Positions 46,652 through 57,445 of a DNA stretch of 64,000 bases are shown piece after piece. A program made the translations under genes and the position numbers. Within the stretch, counting starts at the first letter, position 1; the number at the start of each line of letters is the position of its first letter. The notes under the pieces were generated by a model that ran no database searches, was not told the DNA's origin, and saw only the letters and a list, made by a program, of their open reading frames with translations. The DNA comes from Asterias rubens (Eukaryota > Echinodermata > Asteroidea > Forcipulatida > Asteriidae): the NCBI RefSeq assembly GCF_902459465.1, contig NC_047065.1, positions 5,204,309-5,268,308 of the forward strand, given 5' to 3'.

Positions 46652-47167
46652 TACGGCGCTGGACACCTTTGGTGTTATACCAGGGCCCAATTTCATAGAG
46701 CTGCTTAAGCACAAAATTGTGCTTAAGCGAACAAATCCTTGCTTAGTAAAATCAGATTACCGGCCAAGAGCCCACTCAATTGTTATGCTAAGTATAACAA
46801 CAGCTAAATACCAGTCACACAAGCAATGTGTATGGCATAAAAATTTGGCTAAGCGAGCTATTTTCGTGCTAAAGGAATTTTTTTTGCTTAAGCAGCTCTA
46901 TGAAATTGGCCCCAGAGCACTGGACAGGTATTCTCACTTGGTGTTCTCACTTGGTGTTTCTCAATTTACGGGCCTCAAATTCTAAATCTGAGGTCTCGAA
47001 ATCAAATTCGTCGAAAATTACTTCTTTCTCGAAAACTACGTCACTTCAGAGGGTGCTGTTTCTCACAATGTTTTATACTATCAACCTCTCCCCATTACTT
47101 GTATTCAAGAAAGGTTTTATGCTTATAACTATTTTGAGTAATTACCAATAGTGTCCACTGCCTTTAA
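46652..47167. mobile_element. Family A MITE containing a family B MITE
   Basis: The outer copy starts near GGCGCTGGACACCTTTGGTG and ends ...AGTGTCCACTGCCTTTAA (TTAA at 47164-47167). Near its left end it is interrupted by a GGCCCAAT element at 46684-46912, flanked by direct CAG (46681-46683 and 46913-46915). A second partial family A copy begins immediately after, at 47164, sharing the TTAA. Confidence 0.82.
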
Positions 47168-47405
47168 GGCAGTGGACACCATTGGTTATTACTCCAAATA
47201 ATTTCGTCATAAAACCTTTCTTGATCAGGCAAATTACAATTATTTGTGACTGGTATTTCTTCTTATAGCAGTTTGGTAGTTATACTCAAAATAATTATAA
47301 TCATAAAACCTACTTATTAAACTGCAAAAAACACATGGTAAGTGCGGATTTTTCTTGAGAAAAGTTTTATGTCTGAGAAAGGTAATACGTTTGTTGCTTT
47401 GGCTG

Positions 47406-47783
47406 TTAAAGGCATTGGACACTATTGGTGATTGTCAAAGACCAGTCTGCTCACTTGGGTGTATCTCAACATTATGCATAAATAAAAATTTGAACTCAAT
47501 CGGTCATCGAAGTTGCGAGATAATAATGACAGAAAAAACACCCCTGTCACACGAAATTGTGTGCTTTCAGATGCTTGATTTCAAGAACTCAAGTTCTTTA
47601 AATCCGAGGTCTCGAAATCTACTTCGTGGAAAATTACTTCTTTCTTAAAAACTACGTCGTCAGAGGGGAGCCGTTTCTCACAATGTTTTAAACTATCAAC
47701 AGCTCCCCATTACTCGTTACCAAGTAAGGTTTTATGTTAATAATTATTTTGAGTATGTACCAATAGTGTCGACTGCCTTTCAA
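47406..47783. mobile_element. Family A MITE
   Basis: TTAAAGGCATTGGACACTAT at the left (TTAA 47406-47409), TAGTGTCGACTGCCTTTCAA at the right, where the TTAA has mutated. The central AAGAACTCAAGTTCTT palindrome replaces the usual GAGGTCTCGAAA one on one side. Confidence 0.8.
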
Positions 47784-48524
47784 ATTATTGTGGAAAATTT
47801 GCTACACACAACCATGAGTCGGTGAAATTCAAGAGGCGCAGGCAGGATGGAAGTTTGTGACAAAACGTTATTGCTTTATTTTAGGCGTATTTGCAACGGT
47901 CTCCTTCACTTGTCTGCTCTCGCCGAATGCCAGTTAAAAGAATTGCAAGCGAATCTAGAATTAGAAACTTCAAATCAAAAACAATTCGCTAATCCCCCAG
48001 CAGCAACTTACTAAAATAACTGTTTTTTATTGTTATGTAAAATTACCCGAGTGGTTAAAAATAACAAAATGCATTTGAGGGCACACATGGTAAGACAACT
48101 TTAACATAAACATATTTCAACATAAACATAGCGAGGGGCAATTTTCCAGCATTATCATGGTTAAACAAAATCATATAATAATATTATTTCTTTGTTTTTT
48201 TTTCATCTTTGTGAGTGACAACTTTTGTAACGGTTCTATAATGATTATTAGTAGTATTTGGAAGGGATTTCTCGTGGTGTGGTTCGTATTTGGGGATATT
48301 GTTTGTTTAATTTCATTTTTTTATCCTGTTGCGCTTGGTATTTTCATAGAGTGGTATTTTTAACCAGAATTAATCAAAATCATCCAGCAAGTGCATCAAT
48401 TAACCATCTAATGCAGGCTCATTAACTTTACGCGGGAGACTCTACAATCTGCCGACAGAGGGCGCGATTCCTATTTAAATACTTAGTCAGATACCCTAAA
48501 CCAAATTCAACGCTGAACGTATAG

Positions 48525-48668
48525 ATGAAGTCGAGCTTGATAAATCACGTGTGTCCCCTTCAGAAACGCATGCGGTATCAGAATTTCTCAAAAACATGGA
48601 AGGAGAGGAGTGACTTGCTTCTTCGAGGGAATTTTGCCCGCATTTGGCTCCATTTTACCGTTTCCTGA
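48525..48668 (+). CDS. Possible small ORF, 47 residues
   Basis: ATG at 48525 to TGA at 48666. The product is basic, with KRMRYQNFSKTWKERSD in the centre, no signal peptide and no membrane segment. About 50 bp upstream is a TATA-like TATTTAAATA in a short GC-richer stretch. The frame covers both halves of a stem (TACCGTTTC...GAAACGGTA) only in part. No homologue recognised. It may be a first exon, or chance. Confidence 0.2.
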   Translation: MKSSLINHVCPLQKRMRYQNFSKTWKERSDLLLRGNFARIWLHFTVS

Positions 48669-49215
48669 AAAAGAAACGGTAGTTATGAAGTGCAAGACAT
48701 GTGCTCACAAAGTAAATGCAAAAAGTAAGTTTGGAATATATATATTTATTGTGGAAACCGGAGCTTGTAAAGTTGTGTGTGATAACCCCCTTGACTTGTG
48801 CGTTATTTATAAAAAGGGTAGGCGGGGTCGGGACGTGGTCAAGGAGGCGGTGGGGGAGGAGGCTGATGCATGATCGCAACACTCACTTTGAATATTAAAC
48901 ACATTAATGCAAATTCAGCTCAATGACTTTGAGTCTGATGATGTAAATGACCTGTGACTGATAATTTGTAGTTGACAAAAAATATTGACTATTTTTTTTT
49001 TTTAGGATATAATTTATAAAAATTACATTCCTTTCACAGATTTTCAACAAAATGTAACACTTGTGTAAAGTTGTTTTTATTAATATTATCAGTGATTTTT
49101 TTTTCTTTGTATCACTCAGCGATGACCGCATATTTTATATCACTACCAATTAATAGCACAGACAGCATTTTTTGAATGAATGAAAAGTCACTTATTGTCT
49201 TCCTTCTCACTACAG

Positions 49216-49319
49216 CTGCATTACATGGTGTGGTCTATCATTCATACCTGCGTCTCAACTCTCACAAGAATGTTGAAGGTCGTCAGGAGGTCGTCGACCA
49301 GAAAGACCTAGGACCACTG
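49216..49319 (+). CDS. Probable internal exon of an unrecognised gene
   Basis: A strong acceptor (CTTCCTTCTCACTACAG) and donor (CTG|GTGAGTG) bound 104 bp. One frame is open throughout: ALHGVVYHSYLRLN...VVDQKDLGPL, ending in phase 0. Joined to the repeated exons starting 50888, the reading frame would stop after four codons (GCA TCA AGA GAT TGA), which could be a genuine C-terminus. No family recognised. There is no upstream exon that I can place with confidence. Confidence 0.4.
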
Positions 49320-50027
49320 GTGAGTGAAACACTGGAGTTTTATCTTACATGTCTTAGGAATTGTCCAAATTGTTTAGGTTTATATCTTGATGTTTACATA
49401 CAGAAATGTTTGTACATTATTGTTGTTTAGTTGCCCCTGCTAGAACCATCAAAACATTTTGTTTTTCTTTTTTCTTGCAGAGGTTTCAACATTTATATTA
49501 CTCTGAATTTTTAAAATTGGTTTATGAAAAAAAAGATGCACAATAGATGAAATTTATTAGGTGATTTATTGCATATGGTTTCTTTTGAAGAATATAACTC
49601 CCAAAATATTTAGGTTCACCATTTTGTTTTTCTTCAGGAAAGACACAAAAACGAATCAGTGTAAAGGGTTTGCCACCTGTAGGGGGACCTCTGGTCAATT
49701 ATGAAATGGTTTGAAAGAAAAAGGCACAATTTCGTTTTGAATAAAAGGTGGTTTATCATTTTGTAAATTTTGAAAAAATCCAGGTGACTTTAAACCTGGT
49801 TCATACTTCCTGCAAATGCAAAGTGAATTTTGGCGACCCAGCCCTGTTTAGTTTACGAATGTTTCAAAGAGGTTGAACACAGTTCAACTGTTGCGAGTGA
49901 TTCATTGCGAGTTTGTGACAACAAAATTTGTTCGCATTTGCAGGAAGTATGAACCGGGCTTTAGGCTTGTAGATCCTTTTAGGTTTATCATACAGTTTCC
50001 ATAGATTGTGCAGGGGTTAGTAGGTAC

Positions 50028-50190
50028 CTGTGAGGGCAGAGATGGTTCTTGTGATTTATTTATCACTACATATTTGGCTGCACAGGCAATTTCTGAGTTG
50101 GTTTGATGAATGAAATAAATGGTCCATTGATCAGGGGTAACATTGTTGAAGAGCCACGAGCGTCACTGAATGACGGATTTCAGTGCTACA
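50028..50190 (+). mobile_element. 5'-truncated SINE body
   Basis: GAGGGCAGAGATGGTTCTTG, CATATTTGGCTGCACAGGC and AATAAATGGTCCATTGATC match the body of the SINE at 38735-39092, in the opposite orientation. Confidence 0.65.
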
Positions 50191-50253
50191 TGCGGATTAG
50201 TACAAGCAGAAATTCACTGTTCATATGACATGTGTGTAAACCGTTGTCGGAAG

Positions 50254-50640
50254 TGTCATGGCCGAAAGGTTAAGAGCATCAAGTTCAAACTCTGGTGTTT
50301 CTGATCAGCAGAGTGTTGGTTCGAATCCCCAGCCATGACACTTGTGTCCTTAAGCGAGACACTTAACCATTGCTTCGCCCTTCGGATTGGATGTAAAGCC
50401 GCAGGTCCCATTTTAAAAGAACGCAGTGCATGCACTTATCGAAAAAGAGAAGGGGTTCGCCCTGGTGTTCCTGGCTTTGGCTGCTGTATGCGCCGTAGCA
50501 CCATGTACACCATTACATGGTGTGCTAAGGATTAGGTCTCATAATTTCAAAATCTTCATCCCACTCACCTTGCAGTAACAATATTTGGCGCTTTGTATCC
50601 TTTGGAAAAGGCGCGTTATAAATACGTTTATTATTATAAT
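50254..50640 (+). mobile_element. Full-length tRNA-derived SINE
   Basis: The head GTCATGGCCGAAAGGTTAAG keeps an A-box. The long variable arm is CTCTGGTGTTTCTGATCAG. The B-box is TTGGTTCGAATCCCC, and the last seven bases (CCATGAC) pair with the first seven. The body and tail follow: GTGTCCTTAAGCGAGACACT, AGAAGGGGTTCGCCCTGGTG, GCGTTATAAATACGTTTATT. It is the best-preserved copy in the window. Confidence 0.82.
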
Positions 50641-50849
50641 TTTTAATATTGTTATTATTAAAGCACAATATGGTTACAAGTGCATCCATCAGCAAAACAG
50701 AAACCAACAAAACATGCAATTGGATCTTGCGAAGGATCTGCGTTGAACTTTACAAAGAGTTAAGACTAGTCTTATCTTGTTATGACAAGTTACTCGTCTA
50801 ACTTACGACTAGCCTTAAGTTAGGACCAGTCCTAATCGACCCCAGGATG

Positions 50850-53800
50850 GTTAAGTAATTTTTTTATATATTTTTTTATATTTACAGGCATCAAGAGATT
50901 GAGTACTCCTGAAGAGAATCAACATCTTCGGATCAGTCTACACTGAGAGGAACTCAAGGCAAGAGCTCACTGGAACAAGGAGATGAAATCACCACCGGCG
51001 ACGACGACGACCCGATGCCAGAGAGATGTCTTACTGATGAGGAGGCTGTGTTTATTCATTGAAAAATGCACCATTACATAAAAGGTGATTTAAAAGTTTT
51101 GAAAAACAAGCCCCCAAATATTTGAATATTTTTATATTTTAAACTCTGAAAACAGAAGAGCAAAAATTCAGTGACAAAGGGTTCGCCACCCGTAAGGAAA
51201 CCCCTGGCCGATTTTTTTAACTGTGTTTGATTGAAAATTGCGCCACTTCAAATTGAAAGTTGACATTTGGTAAATTTTGAAAAATAACAGGAGATCCCTC
51301 CAAATATTTTGATATACAAATAGGTTCGTTTTATTTCAGAGGTTTTATATTTTACCTGTGAAAAAAAGAGAGCAAAAATCAGTGACAGTTTGTAAGGAAA
51401 TCCCTGGCCAATTATTTTTAAATGTTTGGGAAAAAAGCAAACATAGTTTGTTGATGTATCGAAATCTTTACCTTGGATGGATTCATCGCTACTCTCACAG
51501 GGTTTTGCTTCTTTCTGTTTTCTAAGCAAGTAGAACCAATTAACCTATTTTGCTGAAACTATCACTGTTTTATTTCATCTTTCTAACCATTTGTGAAATC
51601 GACCCCAGGATGGTTAGGGTCAAAGGTTCATTTTTTTATGTAAATAATTTTTTTATATATTTTTTTATATTTACAGGCATCAAGAGATTGAGTACTCTTG
51701 AAGAGAACCAACATCTTTGGATCAGTCTACACTTATAGATCTCAAGACAAGAGCTCACTGGAACAAGGAGATGAAATCACCACCGGCGACGAGGACAACA
51801 ATGACGACCTGATGTCACAGAGATGTCTTACTGATGAGGAGGCCGATTTTTTGACTGGTTTATTCATTGAAAAATGCGCCACTTCATATAAGGTGATTTA
51901 TAAGTTTTGAAAAACAAGCCCCCTACTATTTGGTTTTATATTTTGAACTCTGAAAACAGAAGAGCAAAAATTCAGTGACAAAGGGTTCGCCACCCGTAAG
52001 GAAACCCCTGGCCGATTTTTTAACTGTGTTTGATTGAAAATTGCACCATTTCAAATTGAAAGTTTACATTTAGTAAATTTTGAAAAATAACAGGAAACCC
52101 CTCCAAATATTTTGATATACAAATAGGTTCGTTTTATTTCAGAGGTTTTATATTTTACCTGTGAAAACGGAGAGCAAAAATCAGTGACAGTCTGTAAGAA
52201 AACCCCTGGCCAATTATTTTTTAAATGTTTGGGGAAAAAGCAAACGTAGTTTGTTGATGTATCGAAATCTTTACCTTGGATGGATTCATCGCTACTGTGA
52301 CAGGGTTTTGCTTCTTTCTGTTGTCTAAGCAAGTAGAACCAATTAACCTATTTTGCTGAACTTTTCACTGTTTTATTTCATCTTTCTAACCATTAATTTG
52401 TGAAATCGACCCCAGGATGGTTAGGGTCAAAGGTTCATTTTTTTATGTAAAAGTAATTTTGTTATTAATTTGTTTTTATTTACAGGCATCAAGAGATTGA
52501 GTACTCCTGAAGAGAATCAACATCTTCGGATCAGTCTACACTTATAGATCTCAAGACAAGAGCTCACTGGAACAAGGAGATGAAATCACCACCGGCGACG
52601 AGGACAACGATGACGACCTGATGCCACAGAGATGTCTTACTGATGGGGAGGCCGATTTTTTGACTGGTTTATTCATTGAAAAATGTGCCACTTCATTTAA
52701 GGTGATTTATAAGTTTTGAAAAACAAGCCCCCTACTATTTGGTTTTATATTTTGAACTCTGAAAACAGAAGAGCAAAAATTCAATGACAAAGGGTTCGCC
52801 ACCCGTAAGGAAACCCCTGGCCGATTTTTTAACTGTGTTTGATTGAAAATTGCACCACTTCAAATTGAAAGTTGACATTTGGTAAATTTTGAAAAATAAC
52901 AGGAAACCCCTCCAAATATTTTAATATACAAATAGGTTCGTTTTATTTCAGAGGTTTTATATTTTACCTGTGAAAACGGAGAGCAAAAATCAGTGACAGT
53001 CTGTAAGAAAACCCCTGGCCAATTATTTTTTAAATGTTTGGGGAAAAAGCAAACATAGTTTGTTGATGTATCGAAATCTTTACCTTGGATGGATTCATCG
53101 CTACTGTGACAGGGTTTTGCTTCTTTCTGTTGTCTAAGCAAGTAGAACCAATTAACCTATTTTGCTGAACTTTTCACTGTTTTATTTCATCTTTCTAACC
53201 ATTTGTGAAATCGACCCCAGGATGGTTAGGATCAAAGGTTCATTTTTTTATGTAAAAGTAATTTTTTTATATATATTTTTATATTTACAGGCATCAAGAG
53301 ATTGAGTACTCCTGAAGAGAATCAACATCTTCGGATCAGTCTACACTTATAGATCTCACTGGAACAAAGAGATGAAATCACCACCGGCGACGAGGACAAC
53401 GATGACGACCTGATGCCACAGAAATGGCTTACTGATGAGGAGGCCGATTTTTTGACTGGTTTATTCATTGAAAAATGTGCCACTTCATATAAGGTGATTT
53501 ATAAGTTTTGAAAAACAAGCCCCCAACTATTTGGTTTTATATTTTGAACTCTGAAAACAGAAGAGCAAAAATTCAGTGACAAAGGGTTCGCCACCCGTAA
53601 GGAAACCCCTGGCCGATTTTTTAACTGTGTTTTATTGAAAATTGCGCTACTTCAAATTGAAAGTTGACATTTAAATTTTGAAAAATAACGTAAACCCCTC
53701 CAAATATTTTAATATACAAATAGGTTTGTTTTATTTCAGAGGTTTTATATTTTACCTGTGTAAACAGAGGAGCAAAAATCAGTGAGAAAGGGTTCGTGTC

Positions 53801-54300
53801 CGTATGGAAACCCTTGGCAAATTATTTTTTGTAATGTTTGGTAAAAAAAGCAAACATAATTTGTTGATGTATCGAATTCTTTACCTCGGCTGAATTCATC
53901 GCTACTGTGACAGGGTTTGCTTCTTTCTGTTTTCTCAGCAAGTAGAACCAATTAACCTACTTTGCTGAAACTTTCACTGTTTTATTTCATCTTTCTAACC
54001 ATTTGTGAAATCGACCCCAAGATGGTTAGGGTCAAAGGTTCATTTTTTATGTAAGAGTAATTTTTTTATTTTTTTTATTTTTTATTTACAGGCATCAAGA
54101 GATTGAGTACTCCTGAAGAGAATCAACATCTTCGGATCGGTCTACACTGAGAGGAACTCGAGGCAAGAGCGCACTGGAACAAGGAGATGAAATCACCACC
54201 GACGACAACGACGACCACCACCTGATGCCAGAGAGATGTGTTACTGATGAGGAGGCCGAGCATCCATCCCAGTATGGGTACTTAAATAAGATGAGGATCC
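50850..54300 (+). repeat. Five tandem ~0.8-kb units, each with an exon-like block
   Basis: Unit landmarks (base after the TTTACAG acceptor) are 50888, 51677, 52486, 53291 and 54092, giving spacings of 789, 809, 805 and 801 bp. Exon-like blocks are 50888-51084, 51677-51892, 52486-52701 and 53291-53493, each ending at AAG|GTGATT. The fifth (54092 on) lacks the donor and runs into unique sequence. All five keep GCATCAAGAGATTGAGTACT and an acidic-coding stretch (GATGAAATCACCACC, then GAC repeats). Identity is highest between units 3 and 4. Confidence 0.9.
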
Positions 54301-54930
54301 TTTATCACTGACAGTGCCATCAGGATTGTCTCAAGAAACAAAATGAGGCTTGACAACAAAATTAAGTCTGGTTCCTTTTTGTTAAACTTTGAGCGTTTCG
54401 AGCGGGTTTTGATCGGTACACGGGAACCAGACAAAATGGCCGAACTGTGGTAAAGGTGTTTTTAAACTGTGAGTGTTGCTTACATTAGTTTGCGATAACT
54501 TGTGCTTTATAGCTTGTTTCAAAAAATGAGTATCTGAAATTGAATTGTTTACCATCATCAATTGTTGTTTTGATCGATCCTCCCCTAACCCCTGGGGTGG
54601 GTTAATCGATTGAAAGAATGAACAAGAAACTTGAGTGCACACCTTTTATGATAAAAGCCTTCTAGCTCTGGTTAGGATTATGGCATACTTAGTAACTTAT
54701 GGGTCATGACAAGACTAAAACTCCCTTTCTCCTGAGTCATTGCACAAATGTCATCCTCGATACTGTTACTACGACATGCCTGATGCATTACGGAGGCAAC
54801 GTTGCCACTGGGCATTGCCTGGGTGCCCCTTGAAATGTTCTTGCAATTATTCCATAGATGTGCCCTTTACCAAGAAAAACCACCTTGGTGCACTTGCCCT
54901 GTTTAAATGACTGAGCTGTCCTTTTCTGCT
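54265..54930. other. Unique DNA after the five-unit array
   Basis: No gene supported. The last exon-like copy continues for 16 codons here in one frame (AEHPSQYGYLNKMRILYH, then stop). The rest shows no repeats or motifs that I can name. Confidence 0.4.
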
Positions 54931-54933
54931 AGG

Positions 54934-55860
54934 GGTTTGCGTCATAGCAAACTAGGAACCTATCAACGTGTTCTCTAGCAGTGGCTTACTGTTGTACCAC
55001 TACCATCACACATGACTTTCATCCCTTTCTGCAAGGGATTGGGTCACAGCAAACTTAGTAACGTTTTACATTAGTGGCTTACTGTTGTACCACTACCATC
55101 ACACATGACTTTCATCTCTTTCTGCTAGGGATTGGGTCACAGCAAACTTATTAAAGTTTTAGTTTAGTGGCTTACTGTTGTACCACTACCATCACACGTG
55201 ACTTTCATCCCTGTCTGCAAGGGATTGGGTCACAGCAAACTTAACCATCACACATGACTTTCATCCCTTTCTGCAAGGGATTGGGTCACAGCAAACTTAG
55301 TAACGTTTTACATTAGTGGCTTACTGTTGTACCACTACCATCACACATGACTTTCATCTCTTTCTGCTAGGGATTGGGTCACAGCAAACTTATTAAAGTT
55401 TTAGTTTAGTGGCTTACTGTTGTACCACTACCATCATACATGACTTTCATCCCTTTCTGCTAGGGATTGGGTCGCAGCAAACTTAGTAACGTTTTACATA
55501 AGTGCATGGCTTACTGTTGTACCACTACCATCACACATGACTTTCATCCCTTTCTGCTAGGGATTGGGTCACAGCAAACTTAGTAACATTTTACATTAGT
55601 GGCTTACTGTTGTACCACTACCATCACACATGACTTTCATCCCTTTCTGCTAGGGATTGGGTCACAGCAAACTTAGTAACGTTTTACATTAGTGGCTTAC
55701 TGTTGTACCACTACCACCACACATGACTTGCATCCGTTTCTGCTAGGGATTGTGTCGCAGCAAACTTGGTAACGTTTTACATCAGTGGCTTACTGTTGTA
55801 CCACTACCATCATACACGACTTTCATCCCTTTCTGCTAGGGATTGGGTCACAGCAAACTA
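54934..55860 (+). repeat. 93-bp minisatellite
   Basis: About ten units with GTGGCTTACTGTTGTACCAC, ATCACACATGACTTTCATCC and AGGGATTGGGTCACAGCAAA. Unit starts near 54983, 55076 and 55169 give a 93-bp period. One unit is shortened near 55245. The flanks keep diverged half-units. Confidence 0.94.
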
Positions 55861-56787
55861 AATGTTGAGGTTCATATGTACATACATGACCTTTTCCCCT
55901 TCCTACCTGGGGGAAATGATTGGTACTTTCTAGTAATCCACCTGCCGTGTGACCACTGACCCTTCCTCTGTGGGGTAAGGTTACTGTAAACCTTTGCGGC
56001 TGTATGTCTGAAATGGCCACTTGCCATATTACCTCTGCCCCCCCCCTTCCCACCTGGGGTATTTGTTGCAATAACACAATGATAAATCTTGAATCATGTG
56101 TTGTGAATTGTTTTTATAGACTAACAGGCCTGTATGCTTCTTTTTTGAAAAGGCAAGGGCACCAGAGCATTTTCTCCTTGGTAAAACGCACTCTATGAGG
56201 AAATCGTAAATCTGTACTAGATCATTTCAAGGGCACCAAGGCAATGACCAGGGGCATCGAGGCTATTGCCTTTGTTGCCTCCGTGAAGTATCAAGCCTGG
56301 ATTTATTCATTGTGCATTTGACTGCATCTGTGATCCAACTTCACAAAAAGAAGAAGACAAATCATTACGTGAAACATTTCGCTTATCATTCTTTGTGTTG
56401 GCCACATGCAAAATAAATTGTTGTCAATCAAAGCTATTCTTAATTTTGGCTTTAAACTTAATTTTGGGACAGGAAATACGACAATGCGAAAAGATTTGTC
56501 CTTTTTGGTAATTTGGGTCACAACTGCAAAATATTTGTGTATTTTACATAGATTATCTTAATACTTTATGGAGACATTCCCACGAAATGAGTTCACATTA
56601 CTTTATATACAAAATGCGTACATTTTTCATGTAGAACGTTCGACTTTACTAGTAAAATACAGAATTTTAAATTCTTATTTTTTTTTTTTACTCTATTGGC
56701 AATTTTTTTTCCCCCTACTACTTTTAAAACTTTGCTCACTTTAAAAACTCTTCTTTTCTAGATTTTTTCCAGAGTTGGAATATCTTA

Positions 56788-56849
56788 GCAAATTTTACAG
56801 AAATGTTTGTTTTCCTGTTTAGGAAAACAAAACTTTCTGTAAAATTTGC
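56788..56849. repeat. 62-bp near-perfect palindrome
   Basis: GCAAATTTTACAGAAATG...TTTTCCTG pairs with AGGAAAAC...ACTTTCTGTAAAATTTGC around a TTT centre. It is AT-rich and would extrude or fold readily. Confidence 0.9.
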
Positions 56850-56994
56850 TTGCGACTCAATTTGTTGGAGTGTCTCTGGTTCTATATTGATACTTTGACG
56901 ATTGTGAAGCCAAGTACAACTTGCACTCAATACAATTAATGCAAGCGGAACACATCCTAAAGTTGTATTCTTGGGACCAATCTTCATGACATAC

Positions 56995-57180
56995 AAGTAC
57001 GTCTTCATTTTAACTAAATTTATTCCTTTTTGGCACAACATGTTTGGATAAGTGTGATGCACACCTGTCCAAACACAAAATGAAATACGAGTATGTCATA
57101 AATTTAACCAAACTTATTAATTTTAGGCTTGACATGGTTGGATAAGTGTGATGCACACCTGTCCAAATTCAAAATAAAAT
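56995..57180 (+). repeat. 94-bp direct repeat, two copies
   Basis: GGATAAGTGTGATGCACACC followed by TGTCCAAA occurs at 57046 and 57140, each preceded by a diverged TTTAACTAAATTTATT/TTTAACCAAACTTATT block. Confidence 0.82.
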
Positions 57181-57445
57181 TGTTTTAAAAGTACAATATT
57201 TGTTACGAAAGTCACAAACTTCATTTGATTTTTTTTTTTCTTCTTTGCATTGCTTGCGACAGTAATAATTAACAGTTCTAAATTTTAGTGATTTTTTTTT
57301 TTGCATCAGCTGATACAAAAAAAAATCTAATTTCAGAGATAACTTTATTTCAACTCAAGGATTGTAAATGTTGTACCTGGCTGTTTTTAGAATTTGAAAA
57401 ATTATGTTGTAAATTAATTGGTTCCCATTCATTAAATGCTGTAGA

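Noticed and set aside
48157..48363. 68-codon hydrophobic ORF
   Set aside because: Phe/Ile-rich only because the DNA is T-rich. No splice sites, no conserved motif and no upstream signals.
50254..50342. Functional tRNA gene (Ser or Leu type)
   Set aside because: Both promoter boxes and the acceptor stem are present, but the sequence continues into a SINE body and tail shared by other copies. It is a SINE head.
51248..53141. Repeated minus-strand 93-codon ORFs in the five-unit array
   Set aside because: The same ORF recurs only because the DNA is tandemly duplicated. It lies antisense over the intron-like part, lacks splice or domain evidence, and the fourth copy is broken.
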